Assembly: GCA_022072445.1 (NCBI GenBank)
Contig: JAJVHV010000024.1
Location: forward strand, 62,001-126,000
Length of the DNA stretch: 64,000 nt
Reading direction: 5' to 3'
Source of the DNA: Phycisphaerae bacterium
GTDB lineage: Bacteria; Planctomycetota; Phycisphaerae; UBA1845; Fen-1342
Shown here: in pieces, positions 21,381 to 30,043 of the stretch
How the letters are laid out: each line of letters begins with the position of its first letter
Position numbering within the stretch: the stretch's first letter is position 1
Position numbers and translations under genes: made by a program
The notes under the pieces: generated by a model
The model's input: the letters and a program-made list of their open reading frames with translations, nothing else
Told to the model about the DNA's origin: nothing
Databases searched by the model: none

Positions 21381-21409
21381 TTGACAAACAGGCGTTCAAC
21401 TGATAGAGT
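21381..21409 (+). promoter_or_regulatory. Sigma-70-like promoter of the small gene at 21461
   Basis: TTGACA (21381-21386), a 17-nt spacer, then TAGAGT (21404-21409) preceded by TGA, giving a consensus -35 and an extended -10. It lies in an AT-richer stretch than its surroundings. A second TTGACA at 21346 followed by TATAAG after only 14 nt is less well spaced. Confidence 0.6.
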
Positions 21410-21460
21410 TCCTAGGAAGAGCGCAGCGCGGCGGACGTGCCGCGCCTGGAGATACCCGCG

Positions 21461-21775
21461 ATGACACGACGCAAGCCGCAGATCAACTTTCAGGTCGACG
21501 ACGCCATGAAGCTGCTGTACGAAGAGGCCAAGGAATCGGGTCACTGGGTGACGCGGTTCTGCGCGGCCGGCTTCCTGCTGATGGTCGAGGACGGCGCGGC
21601 CCGGGCGCGGGCCATCAGCCGCCTGCGCGACTGGGAGGCCGAATACGCAGACGCCTCGGCGGCCGAGATTCGCGCGTTCGTCGAGGGTGCGCGAGACGCG
21701 ATGCAAACCGACGGTCGAGGAAGTCGGCCAGGCCGGACAGCTCGCCGCTCGAAAAGAACGGCAAGACGCGAATGA
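21461..21775 (+). CDS. Small protein, possible ribbon-helix-helix-like DNA-binding protein
   Basis: Start at ATG 21461 with GGAG 9 nt upstream; an earlier in-frame start at 21437 is weaker. The 104-residue product begins TRRKPQINFQVDDAMKLLYEEAKESGHW, whose basic arm, short strand and helix recall ribbon-helix-helix repressors. It continues with a helical middle and an Arg/Lys-rich tail (GRTARRSKRTARRE). The family is not recognised with confidence. Its end overlaps the convergent small gene on the other strand by about 160 nt. A strong promoter precedes it. Confidence 0.6.
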   Translation: MTRRKPQINFQVDDAMKLLYEEAKESGHWVTRFCAAGFLLMVEDGAARARAISRLRDWEAEYADASAAEIRAFVEGARDAMQTDGRGSRPGRTARRSKRTARRE

Positions 21776-21851
21776 TGCGCAGGATGGTCTGATCCGCCGG
21801 TTGCGGCGCGGGCTGCGTGCCGCGGGGGACGGCGACGGACGAGTTGGACAT
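21615..21851 (-). CDS. Small convergent reading frame with strong ribosome-binding site
   Basis: A 78-residue frame (MSNSSVAVPRGTQPAPQP then TILRIIRVLPFFSSGELSGLADFLDR). GGAGG sits 8 nt before its ATG and a consensus promoter lies about 170 nt upstream at 22022-22050. The Leu/Phe-rich middle looks like a genuine amphipathic segment; the Arg-rich end lies antisense to the gene at 21461-21775. No family is recognised. It may be a real short protein or the longer leader of an antisense transcript. Confidence 0.4.
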   Translation of the reverse strand: MSNSSVAVPRGTQPAPQPADQTILRIIRVLPFFSSGELSGLADFLDRRFASRLAHPRRTRESRPPRRLRIRPPSRAGG

Positions 21852-21902
21852 GGGCGCTGCCTCCGTTAACGATCGTGCCGGCGGCGGTTGACGGGCCGGG
21901 CG

Positions 21903-21919
21903 GGTGAACGGGGTTCACC
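21903..21919. repeat. 17-bp inverted repeat in the leader of the minus-strand transcript
   Basis: GGTGAACGGGGTTCACC: 7-bp perfect arms with a 3-nt centre. It lies between the promoter at 22022-22050 and the start at 21851, so it could be an operator or an RNA hairpin. Confidence 0.45.
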
Positions 21920-22021
21920 GTATTGCAGACGGGCGGCTCGCCATCCGTGGCGACCGATTCCTTGGCCGAACAGCCCGTATGACTTCGGGGCGGCATTCGC
22001 ATCGACGAATCCAACACGAGA

Positions 22022-22050
22022 AGTGTACGGTATTTGTTAGGTATTGTCAA
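22022..22050 (-). promoter_or_regulatory. Sigma-70-like promoter reading leftward
   Basis: On the minus strand TTGACA (22045-22050), a 17-nt spacer and TACACT (22022-22027) match consensus well in an AT-rich patch. The transcript would run toward the small gene at 21615-21851 with a long leader. The rest of 21852-22215 shows no other gene. Confidence 0.6.
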
Positions 22051-22215
22051 GTCGGCGGCCAAGAAATTTCCGGCTTCCCGTCGGCCTGGCCCGCAACGAT
22101 GACGCCGGCAACGCTGGACTTTTTATCGGAAGCGAACCGAATCGGGCAAACACCTTGATTTTGAGGGGTTTGCACTACAGGCAGTTGCCCGCACAGCGCG
22201 GTCGCCCGACTCACC

Positions 22216-22851
22216 CTACCGGCTTCGGGCGATCAGGGCGGACAGGTCGACGGCGCGGGCCGGATTGAGACTCGGCCGCAGCTTTCCGGTCAGGCGGGTC
22301 TCGCCGAGCGGGTCGTCAGAATCGTGCGTGTCGCCCGCCTGGGGTCTCGTATGCTGTTGCGGGCTGAGCGGGCGGATGGTGCCGCTTTCGACGGCGCAGC
22401 GCAGCGTGGAGTCGCCCGGTTTTCCGCGCAGGTAAACGAAAGCGGTGCCGCGGTAGGTGCGCGTCTGACCGGAGCGGCGGATGACGTAGTTGACGAGCGC
22501 GTCGACCGTGGTGGGATTGCTGAACGTGCGTTCCGGCCGGGGCCGCCAGGTGGTCCGGATTTCGAGCAGGTGTTCACCCGCATCGCCGCCCGGATCGGCG
22601 CCGGCTCCGCTGGCGACGATGTAGTAGTCGTTGTCGGCGCCGACACGGTAATAGCACTCGCCGAAGTGGACGGTCGTGTGTTCGGGAAAGGCCGGGTCGC
22701 GGAAGGATTCGAGTGTCAGCTCGCTGCGCGGAGCGCAGCCCGCGACGGCAAAGCAGAATGCAGAAAGCAGAATGCAGAAGCGTGGGCACGGAGCGCCGAC
22801 GCTACGGGCAGCGCAGGACGAAGAATGCGGGCGAGCGAGGGGGAGCCACAT
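22216..22851 (-). CDS. Predicted lipoprotein of unknown function
   Basis: Of a longer open frame reaching 23406, only the part from the ATG ending at 22851 looks coding. The 211-residue protein has a hydrophobic leader ending in the lipobox VAGC (C39), then a compact domain (about 40-160: TTVHFGECYYRVGADNDYYIVASG, TVDALVNYVIRRSGQTRTYRGTAFVYLRG) and a polar tail. No family is recognised. Part of the leader is encoded by AAGCAGAATGCAGAAAGCAG, a short direct repeat. No clear Shine-Dalgarno site precedes the ATG, so the start is uncertain. Confidence 0.6.
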   Translation of the reverse strand: MWLPLARPHSSSCAARSVGAPCPRFCILLSAFCFAVAGCAPRSELTLESFRDPAFPEHTTVHFGECYYRVGADNDYYIVASGAGADPGGDAGEHLLEIRTTWRPRPERTFSNPTTVDALVNYVIRRSGQTRTYRGTAFVYLRGKPGDSTLRCAVESGTIRPLSPQQHTRPQAGDTHDSDDPLGETRLTGKLRPSLNPARAVDLSALIARSR

Positions 22852-22916
22852 TAGAGCACGAAGCGCCAGCGAGTGAGGGGAGTGCAGCCGAAGGCGGCGA
22901 GTGCAGATGGGGGCGA

Positions 22917-23804
22917 TCACTCGTCTTCGACGACCGTCGAGGCGGCGGGCGCGGGGCGGCGCTCGGCGATGCCGAGCAGGGCCAGGGCGTCGCGTTCGAC
23001 GATGCCGCGCAAATTCTCGCGCGGGATGGCGGGCAGGTTCGTACCGTGGCTGATCTGGTTGATCGAGTAGAGCGTTTCGATGCACGAGGCCGGCGAGCGG
23101 AACGGAAAATCGCTGCCGAAGAGCAGCCGGTCGATGACGCCATACTGATACGCCGACAGCAATGCGTTGTAGGCGATCCAGGGCTGAGAAAGCAGGCCGG
23201 AGATTTCGGCGTAGACGTAGCGGTGCTTGCCGAGCATGACGATGGTCTCGTCGATCCAGGGATACCCGGCGTGTGCGATGACGATGCGCAGATCGGGGAA
23301 GTCGGTCGCGACCTCGTCGAGGTGGATCGGGCGCGCGTATTCCAGCCGGCTGGCGGGGTTGCGGTTGTTCTGCTGGAAGAGCACGGGCATGCGGCGCTGG
23401 GCACACTCGTCATAGACGCGCATGGCGCGCGTGTCGCAGGGATGGAAGTCCTGAAGCCCGGGCGAGAGCGTGATGCCCTTGAGTTTGAGCACTTCCTGGG
23501 CCTGAGCCAGCTCGGTCAGGCAATTCGGGTCGGTCGGGTCGATGCCGGCGAAGCCGACCAGCTTGGTCGAGTGGCGGCGGACGTAGTCGGCGACGAAGGT
23601 GTTCGAAATCTCGGCTTCGAGGTAGCGGCTCTTGAATCCCAGGACAATCGAGCGGTCGACCGGCTCGCTGGCCGCGAGATGCCAGGCGGCGTCAGCCCGT
23701 AATTCGTTTGACGAGCCAAGGTTGAGATGCCGAACCTGCGCAGACGAATCCCAGATTTGCGTGTGGCAATCGACGATCACTGTCTCGTGGTCCCTGATGA
23801 GCAC
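22917..23804 (-). CDS. Amidohydrolase-2 family metal-dependent hydrolase
   Basis: A 295-residue TIM-barrel protein of the amidohydrolase 2 group (ACMSD/decarboxylase-like). It has the C-terminal FGSDFPF motif with the metal or catalytic Asp, HAGYPW for the barrel histidine, and an N-terminal VDCHTQIW. The usual HxH pair is H-x-Q here (H14, Q16), so metal binding may be altered. It would hydrolyse or decarboxylate a small carboxylate or ring compound; the substrate is unknown. It lies 65 nt upstream of the lipoprotein gene in the same direction. Confidence 0.75.
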   Translation of the reverse strand: MLIRDHETVIVDCHTQIWDSSAQVRHLNLGSSNELRADAAWHLAASEPVDRSIVLGFKSRYLEAEISNTFVADYVRRHSTKLVGFAGIDPTDPNCLTELAQAQEVLKLKGITLSPGLQDFHPCDTRAMRVYDECAQRRMPVLFQQNNRNPASRLEYARPIHLDEVATDFPDLRIVIAHAGYPWIDETIVMLGKHRYVYAEISGLLSQPWIAYNALLSAYQYGVIDRLLFGSDFPFRSPASCIETLYSINQISHGTNLPAIPRENLRGIVERDALALLGIAERRPAPAASTVVEDE

Positions 23805-24022
23805 ATGGGCGCACCCGTCGCCGCGCCTCGACGAGGGATCTCGCTGAAACGGGCGCGGTTATAACAGCATAGGGGACACCGGTCAAGGGCTTCTGACGGA
23901 CTTTCGTCAGACGGCATTCGTAACAGCCACCACATATAGTGCACTGATCTCTGCGTGCTCCTTGTGGCGGTGGGGATGCGCTGGTCGACGTGTCGGCGGA
24001 TTTCTGAGACGAGTTGACGCGA

Positions 24023-24550
24023 TCACGCTGCCAGATACGCCGCGAGCTGATCGCACGCCGCCGCCGGGCTAGGCGCGATCGTCAGCGGAACGGCGTCGGG
24101 CTGCTGCGTCAGGATGCGGTCAACCACGGGCCGCCAGAAATCGCCGAGCAGGACGAGCGGCCGGGGTGGGCGCAGGAGCGTCTTGTTGAGCAACTCCCAA
24201 ACGGCGGCGAACTCGAGCAGCGTGCCGGTTCCGCCCGGCAGGACGACATAGCCGCGGCCGAGGCGCACCAGCGTGTTCAGCCGATGGAAGAGGTCGAAGG
24301 TCGGCACTTCCTGGCGAATGTATGCGTTGGCCCTGGCACGGCCGAGCGTGCGGAGCGTGACGCCGATGGTGTGCCCGCCGGCCTCCACGGCGCCTCGTGC
24401 GGCCGCCTCCATAGTTCCGCCGTAGCCGCCGTTGCAGAGCGTCCAATCGCGGCTTGCGACCTGTCGGCCGAGGTCGTGGGCGATGTCGTAGTCGGGTTGA
24501 CCGGGTCGTGGAGCGGAGCTGCCGAAGAGTGTGACGATTGTTTCAGACAC
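24023..24550 (-). CDS. LOG-family (Lonely Guy-like) protein
   Basis: The open frame extends to 25012, but upstream of about 24600 it only translates tandem repeats. I place the start at a GTG ending at 24550 (VSETIVTLFGSSAP), giving 175 residues. The Rossmann-like fold has LCNGGYGGTMEAAARGA and VVLPGGTGTLLEFA; the latter is the PGGxGT motif of LOG phosphoribohydrolases, formerly annotated as lysine decarboxylases. Family members release free bases from nucleoside 5-monophosphates. The start codon is uncertain because no strong Shine-Dalgarno sequence is present. Confidence 0.75.
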   Translation of the reverse strand: MSETIVTLFGSSAPRPGQPDYDIAHDLGRQVASRDWTLCNGGYGGTMEAAARGAVEAGGHTIGVTLRTLGRARANAYIRQEVPTFDLFHRLNTLVRLGRGYVVLPGGTGTLLEFAAVWELLNKTLLRPPRPLVLLGDFWRPVVDRILTQQPDAVPLTIAPSPAAACDQLAAYLAA

Positions 24551-24599
24551 GGGGTTCTCGAACGTAGCGGCGCGAGCGGACAGTGTAACGGGTGTCGTC

Positions 24600-24806
24600 G
24601 TGGGGCGTGGGTCTGCCGTCCAGCCCTGGCGACGCAACGGCCGTCGGCAGGGCACCCCAGCGCGACGTTGTGGGGCGTGGGTCTGCCGTCCACAGCCCTG
24701 CCGACGCAACGGCCGTCGGCAGGGCACCCCAGCGCGACGTTGTGGGGCGTGGGTCTGCCGTCCAGCCCTGCCGACGCAACGGCCGTCGGCAGGGCACCCC
24801 AGGCAC
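24600..24806. repeat. Three-copy 70-72 bp tandem repeat with internal hairpin
   Basis: Copies start at 24600, 24670 and 24742 with GTGGGGCGTGGGTCTGCCG. Each holds a hairpin with arms CCCTGCCGAC and GTCGGCAGGG around GCAACGGCC. The first copy has one arm mutated (CCCTGGCGAC). The same hairpin occurs inverted at 54538-54569. It lies between the LOG gene and the divergent 910-residue gene. Confidence 0.85.
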
Positions 24807-24986
24807 CCCCGGCGGCTGGAGGCTGGGAACGTGGGAAGGTGGCAAAGTGCCAAGGTCGGGAGGCGGTGCGGGTGCCGAGTCCGCTGCGCCGCGGGTGAGT
24901 TCGAGGTGCGGTGGTGACACGGCGGACCGGTGCGCCGCCGGGTAGAATGTCGCGGGTCGGCGGAGCGAATCGATAGCGGAGTGGCC

Positions 24987-27719
24987 ATGACTGGACACTG
25001 GACGCGCGTCATGTTTCTGATGTTGGCGGGCCTTCCGGCGTTGGCTCAGGAGAGGCCGCTCGAGCCGGCAACGCGCGCCGTCGCCGCCGAGGAAGCGCCG
25101 ATCGAGGAACAGCCGGTCGAAGCACTGGTGGCGCGGCTGGGGGATGACGACTATCAGCGGCGCGAAGCGGCGATGTGGCAGCTCGTGGCGCGCGGCAGCG
25201 GCGTCGCCGACGAACTTGGGGCGCGGTTTCGGATTGAGAGCGACCCGGAAATCCGCCACCGGCTGAAGTTCGTCCTGGAGGCGGTGCTGCCGCCGGACCA
25301 AGCCGTGCTGGTGGTGCGGGCCAGCCTGGAGAGTCCGATCCAGCCCGGCGACTGCATCACGCATGTGAATTTCCGACGGATTCGACGGACGTCGGAGCTC
25401 GCGGCGCTGTCGCACGAGGGCGCGACGACCTACAGCGTCCGCGTTCACGGCCCGAATGGTCCGCGCGAGTTGTCGAATTTTGACCTGCGGATGCTGACGA
25501 CCTGCCGCGAGTATCGCGCGCCGCGCGGACCGACGTTGGCCGAGATCGTGCGGCTCTACCACCAGGGTTACGCCGAGGAGGCCTACGCGCGGCTGGAGCA
25601 GCTTCCGGGCGCCGTGCCGCCGGATGAGCTGTCGCCCCTGCTGCGGGCGCTGATCACCTTCACGGCGGGTCATGAGACCGCGGCGCTGGCGGAGCTGACC
25701 GGGGAATCGGACGTGGTGAACCCGGTGAACCGGCGGTCGTCGGACGCGTGGAGCAGTCCGTCGCCGCTGGACCTGGCGGGTCCGTTCGAGGCGCCGTATC
25801 ACCTGGAGGAGCTGATCTGGCGTGGGCGGACCGAGTCGGGGGAGCGCAGCAGCGCGCGGGATCGCGATCTGGCGATTCAGCGCGTGCTGGTGCCGGCGGG
25901 GCGATACTCGGACGCGGCGCTGCGGGCATGCGCGATGTGGTTCAACGAGTTTCGCGGGGCGCAGCCGATGCGGAGCCGCTCGGCGGAGGTGGGCAACACG
26001 CTGGCGGTGGCGAGCTGGATGCTGGCCGAGATGGGGCTGACGTCGGAATGCGTGCGGCTGATCGAGCCACGGAGCCGGCTGCTGGGGGCGACCTGGGTGC
26101 GCGTGCATCTGCGCTGCTGGCCGACGTTTCTGGAGGGGCGCGCCAGCGACGCGCTGGTCGAGGTGTACGACGACGCGCGCGACATCATGCAGCGCGAGGA
26201 CATCATGTTCCCGGCGCTGATTCGCAACCCGCACGTGGCGGCGTCGGTCGCGTTCTTTCTGTACCAGTCGCCGGACGAACAGCGAATCGGCGAGATGCTC
26301 GACGCGGTGACCGATCCGGCGCGGCCGGGCTACAGCGCGATGGGAGATTACGCCCGCTGGATGTGCTTCGGCGTGACGCCGGCCAATCACGTGCTCGTGC
26401 GGCGCGATCTGACGCGGCTGGTGGACAAGCTCACGATTCCGCATCGAGCGGAATATGCCCGCGCGCTGGCACTGCTGGAATACGTGCAGGACAAGCCGAA
26501 TGGCGCGGCGATCGACGCGGCGCGCGAGATCATCGCCGGATCGCCCGCGTCGCCGCTGCGGGCGCAGTGGCTGACGGAGTGCGAGATTCTGAAGCTGCTG
26601 ACGGAGGATCGGCCGCGCGACGTCTTGCAGATACTCGCCGGCCAGTCGGACCTGCGGCCGTTTGCGGCGTGGCGGTCGACCGCGGCGCTGCGGCTGGAGC
26701 CGCCGGTAGGGATCGAGCCGCGCGACATTCGCCTGGCGGTGCCGTGCGGTATGGACGGCGCGGAGTGGCTGGTGCTGGATAGCGACCGGCGGATCACGCG
26801 CGTGACGGCTCGGGATGGGCGGCGGCGGGCGGTCCAGATGCCGGCCAACTGGTTTCCCGGACCGGCGAACTGGCCGTGGCTGAGCCGGGAAGAGTCGAGC
26901 GGGCGGACGTGGACGTACGACCGGCGGCGGGTGATCGAGCTGACGGCGGACGAGAAGCTGGGGCTGCGGCTGAACATCGAAGTGGCGGACATTCCGCTCT
27001 TCGAGCGTTACGCCGGGGCGCGGTTCAGTTTGCTGGACGCGGCGCTGCGCGGTTACTCAGCCGACGGGGCGGAGAACGGCGAGTTCCGCCGGGAGGACAT
27101 TCGCGCGAACGCGGAATTCGTGGCCGATCCGGACCTGCCCGAGGTGGGCTCGATCCGCCCGATCCGCGGGCAGGAGCGGTTCGTCAGCGTGGCGATCCGC
27201 GGCGGAGCGCAGCTGCTGCTGGACACGGAGACCGACCGCGCGTGGTCGTCGGTCTGGTTCGCCGAGCGGCTGGGAATCCCGCGCATGCCGGTGTTCGACG
27301 TCATCGCGGCGCCGAGCCAGTCGACGCCGGTGCTGATGCTGACGACCGATCTGGGGCTGGTCCGGTTCGACGTGGCGGAGGAGCGCGTCAGCCGGATTCC
27401 GCTGCCGGATGAGCCGTCCGGTCCGGCGGTGGTGCCGGAAAACGTGCCGTATGAGCGCAGCGATCCGCGCTGGATGTACGTGGCGCGGCTGCCGCGCGAC
27501 GGCGGGCAGGTGTATCGCGTGAACCTGGCGGACAACGGCGTCGAGCGCGTCGATCTGATCAACGAGGCACTGCCGGACAGGTATTACCGGCTGCGGACGC
27601 GAGGGGAGATTCGCGCCGCGGTCGATGCCGACTTCCTGGCCGGCGGGCTGCCGAAGCTGGTCGATCTGATCGCCGATGCGCAGCAGATCGTCAAGCAACT
27701 GGTCGAGGCCGAACCGTGA
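24987..27719 (+). CDS. Large secreted HEAT/PDZ-like protein of unknown function
   Basis: Start at ATG 24987 with GGAG 5 nt upstream. The 910-residue product has a signal peptide (FLMLAGLPALAQ). After it comes a HEAT-like helical repeat (VEALVARLGDDDYQRREAAMWQLVARG) and a PDZ-like strand pattern (DQAVLVVRASLESPIQPGDCITHVNF). A long TPR-like helical middle (about 180-560) is followed by a beta-rich C-terminal third (VLDSDRRITRVTARDG, VLMLTTDLGLVRFDV) that may be a propeller. The overall family is a planctomycete-type unknown. Its TGA overlaps the GTG start of hutH (GTGA, 27716-27719), so the two are translated together. Confidence 0.65.
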   Translation: MTGHWTRVMFLMLAGLPALAQERPLEPATRAVAAEEAPIEEQPVEALVARLGDDDYQRREAAMWQLVARGSGVADELGARFRIESDPEIRHRLKFVLEAVLPPDQAVLVVRASLESPIQPGDCITHVNFRRIRRTSELAALSHEGATTYSVRVHGPNGPRELSNFDLRMLTTCREYRAPRGPTLAEIVRLYHQGYAEEAYARLEQLPGAVPPDELSPLLRALITFTAGHETAALAELTGESDVVNPVNRRSSDAWSSPSPLDLAGPFEAPYHLEELIWRGRTESGERSSARDRDLAIQRVLVPAGRYSDAALRACAMWFNEFRGAQPMRSRSAEVGNTLAVASWMLAEMGLTSECVRLIEPRSRLLGATWVRVHLRCWPTFLEGRASDALVEVYDDARDIMQREDIMFPALIRNPHVAASVAFFLYQSPDEQRIGEMLDAVTDPARPGYSAMGDYARWMCFGVTPANHVLVRRDLTRLVDKLTIPHRAEYARALALLEYVQDKPNGAAIDAAREIIAGSPASPLRAQWLTECEILKLLTEDRPRDVLQILAGQSDLRPFAAWRSTAALRLEPPVGIEPRDIRLAVPCGMDGAEWLVLDSDRRITRVTARDGRRRAVQMPANWFPGPANWPWLSREESSGRTWTYDRRRVIELTADEKLGLRLNIEVADIPLFERYAGARFSLLDAALRGYSADGAENGEFRREDIRANAEFVADPDLPEVGSIRPIRGQERFVSVAIRGGAQLLLDTETDRAWSSVWFAERLGIPRMPVFDVIAAPSQSTPVLMLTTDLGLVRFDVAEERVSRIPLPDEPSGPAVVPENVPYERSDPRWMYVARLPRDGGQVYRVNLADNGVERVDLINEALPDRYYRLRTRGEIRAAVDADFLAGGLPKLVDLIADAQQIVKQLVEAEP

Positions 27720-29239
27720 CCCGGCCGGCGGTAATGCTGGATGGCGAGACGATCGACCCGGCGTGGCTCGACCGCCACGCCGGACAGCCGCTGCGCGTCG
27801 AGATCGGGGCGCGGGCGCTGGAGCGGGTGGCGCGGGCGCGGGGCTGGGTGGAGTCGCTGATCCAGCGTGGCGGGGCGGTCTACGGGCTGAACACGGGTTT
27901 CGGGCAGTTGCGGCGCGTGCGGATCGAAGCGGAGAACATCGAGCAGCTTCAGGAGAATCTGATTGTGTCGCACGCCGTGGGCGTCGGGCCGCCGGCGCCG
28001 TCTGAGATCGTGCGGCTGATGCTGCTGTTCAAGCTGCACATGCTGTTGGCGGGCCATAGTGGCGTGCGGGTCGAGACGGTGCGGCTGATGGCCGGGATGC
28101 TGTCGAACGATCTGCTGCCGGAGGTCCCGACGCGCGGGTCGCTGGGGGCGAGCGGCGACCTGGCACCGCTGGCGCACCTGGTGCTGCCCATGATCGGGCG
28201 CGGAACGCTGCGAACGCCGGGCGGCGTGCTTCCGGCGGCGGGGGCGCTGGCGGCGTGTGGGTTGGCGCCGCTGCGGCTGGCGGCGAAAGAGGGGCTGGCG
28301 CTGATCAACGGAACGCAGTTCATGTCGGCGTATGCCGCGGAGATTCTGGTGCGGGCGTCGCGGCTGGCGGATTTGGCCGACGTGATCGGCTGCATGTCGC
28401 TGGAGGGGCTGCGCGGGAGCATTCGGCCGATGGATCCGCGGCTGCACGCGCTCCGGCCGCACCCGGGCGCGGCCCGCGTGGCGGCCAACGTGCGGCGATG
28501 CCTGGCCGACAGCGAGGTGCTGGAGTCGCATCGCGACTGCGACCGCGTGCAGGACCCATACTCGGTGCGCTGCCTGCCGCAGGTGCACGGCGCTTTCCGC
28601 GACACATTGGAGCACTTCACCGGTGTCGTGGTTCGCGAGATCAACAGCGTCACGGACAATCCGGTGCTGTTTGAGAACGACGCGATCAGCGGCGGCAATT
28701 TCCACGGCGCGCCGATCGGAATGGTGCTGGATTTTCTGGCGATCGCCCTGACCGACCTGGCGAGCATTTCCGAGCGGCGGATTTATCTGCTGCTGAGCGG
28801 CGAGGACGGCCTGCCCAACCTGCTCATGGCGGATACCGGGCTCAACAGCGGATTCATGCTGCCACAGTACACCGCTGCGGCACTGGTCAGCGAGTGCAAG
28901 ATCCTGGCGTCGCCAGCTTCGGTCGACTCAATACCGACGTCGCTGGGGCAGGAGGATCACGTCAGCATGGGGGCGACGGCGGCGGTGAAGTGCCGGCAGG
29001 TGCTGGAGCACGTCGAGACGGTGCTGGCGATCGAGATGATGTGCGCGGCGCAGGCCATCGACTTTCGCGCGCCGCTGCGGCCGGGCGTCGGGCCGCGGGC
29101 CGCGCACGAGATCGTCCGCGCGCGAATCACGCATGCCGATCGCGATCGGGCGTTCGGGGAAGACATCGCCGCTGCGCTGGAGATTGTGCGCGGGGGCGAA
29201 CTGATCGAGGCGGCGCGGCGCATCCTGGGCGACGGCTGA
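27716..29239 (+). CDS. hutH: Histidine ammonia-lyase
   Basis: A 507-residue aromatic amino-acid lyase. The MIO cofactor triad is in SLGASGDLAPLAH (A145-S146-G147). Tyr56 in VYGLNTGFG is the catalytic Tyr, and NGTQFMSA and QDPYSVRCLPQVHG are also typical of HutH. It converts histidine to urocanate and ammonia. It starts at a GTG coupled to the stop of the 910-residue gene, an odd partner. No other hut gene is in the window. Tyrosine or phenylalanine lyase activity is less likely, because His-specific segments such as EQLQENLIVSHAVGVG are present. Confidence 0.88.
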   Translation: MTRPAVMLDGETIDPAWLDRHAGQPLRVEIGARALERVARARGWVESLIQRGGAVYGLNTGFGQLRRVRIEAENIEQLQENLIVSHAVGVGPPAPSEIVRLMLLFKLHMLLAGHSGVRVETVRLMAGMLSNDLLPEVPTRGSLGASGDLAPLAHLVLPMIGRGTLRTPGGVLPAAGALAACGLAPLRLAAKEGLALINGTQFMSAYAAEILVRASRLADLADVIGCMSLEGLRGSIRPMDPRLHALRPHPGAARVAANVRRCLADSEVLESHRDCDRVQDPYSVRCLPQVHGAFRDTLEHFTGVVVREINSVTDNPVLFENDAISGGNFHGAPIGMVLDFLAIALTDLASISERRIYLLLSGEDGLPNLLMADTGLNSGFMLPQYTAAALVSECKILASPASVDSIPTSLGQEDHVSMGATAAVKCRQVLEHVETVLAIEMMCAAQAIDFRAPLRPGVGPRAAHEIVRARITHADRDRAFGEDIAAALEIVRGGELIEAARRILGDG

Positions 29240-29242
29240 GGA

Positions 29243-30043
29243 TCAGCGCGCTTCCGCGGGAAGCGGCGGCACGAGCGCGGCGTCTTCAGCGCGGCGGAGG
29301 CGATCGGAGCGGACGCGCGCACAACTCTGGAACAGCGGCTCGCCGCGCGCGTACCGCTCGGCCGCGTCGGGGTGGTCGAGCGCCCGCCGCAGCGCGCTGT
29401 GAAATTCGAGCTGCTGCGCGTGGAGGCCTGCGCGGCGCAGACCGCGTTCGAGCCCCTCGGTCGAGCAGCCGGCGGCCCAGAAGGCGATTCGATCCTGCGG
29501 TCCGGAATGGCCGGACTCGCTGGTGGTCAGGGCGGCGTCGCAATCGGCCTTGGAGAACGACGTCCAGCCGCGGCAGCCCAGCGGCCTGAACGGGTGGATC
29601 GAGCAGGCCCCCTGTTCGTCGAGCAGGGCGCAGGGGACGCGGGCGAGGGCACGCTCTTCGATCGTCAGGTGCGAGACGCGCCGTTCGGTCGCGGCGATGC
29701 GCGCGTAGGCGGCGCTGTATTCGGCCGGCGTGAGGTGATCGCGCAGCCGGACCGAAATGTAGATCGCCTCGATCGGAAGCATCGAGACGCTCATGTGGCA
29801 GCAGGATGAGCAACCGGCGCGGCAGGCACGCCGCTCCCGATCCGGCGAGGTCGCGGCGATGCGCTCGAAGCACGCGTTGGCGCTGGCGACCGTCTCGAGC
29901 ACCCGCAACCGGGTGGAGCCGGCCAGGCATGCCGCATCGTCCTCGCGCGATTCCACGACGTGCTCGGCAATCTCGTCCAGGGCGGCGTTTGAACCGGCCG
30001 ATCGCGGCGTCGCGTCGTTCGAGCCGAGGGGCGCGGTGAGCAT
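29243..30043 (-). CDS. YkgJ-type cysteine-cluster protein
   Basis: Start at the ATG ending at 30043 (MLTAPLGSND); the longer frame is not supported. The 266-residue protein carries a YkgJ-like metal-binding cluster: CRAGCSSCCH, then CALLDEQGACSIHPFRPLGCRGW. Such proteins are thought to bind zinc or an iron-sulfur cluster; their functions are mostly unknown. It is convergent with hutH (3-nt gap). A second YkgJ-like protein with a different C-terminal domain lies at 32717-34006. Confidence 0.72.
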   Translation of the reverse strand: MLTAPLGSNDATPRSAGSNAALDEIAEHVVESREDDAACLAGSTRLRVLETVASANACFERIAATSPDRERRACRAGCSSCCHMSVSMLPIEAIYISVRLRDHLTPAEYSAAYARIAATERRVSHLTIEERALARVPCALLDEQGACSIHPFRPLGCRGWTSFSKADCDAALTTSESGHSGPQDRIAFWAAGCSTEGLERGLRRAGLHAQQLEFHSALRRALDHPDAAERYARGEPLFQSCARVRSDRLRRAEDAALVPPLPAEAR

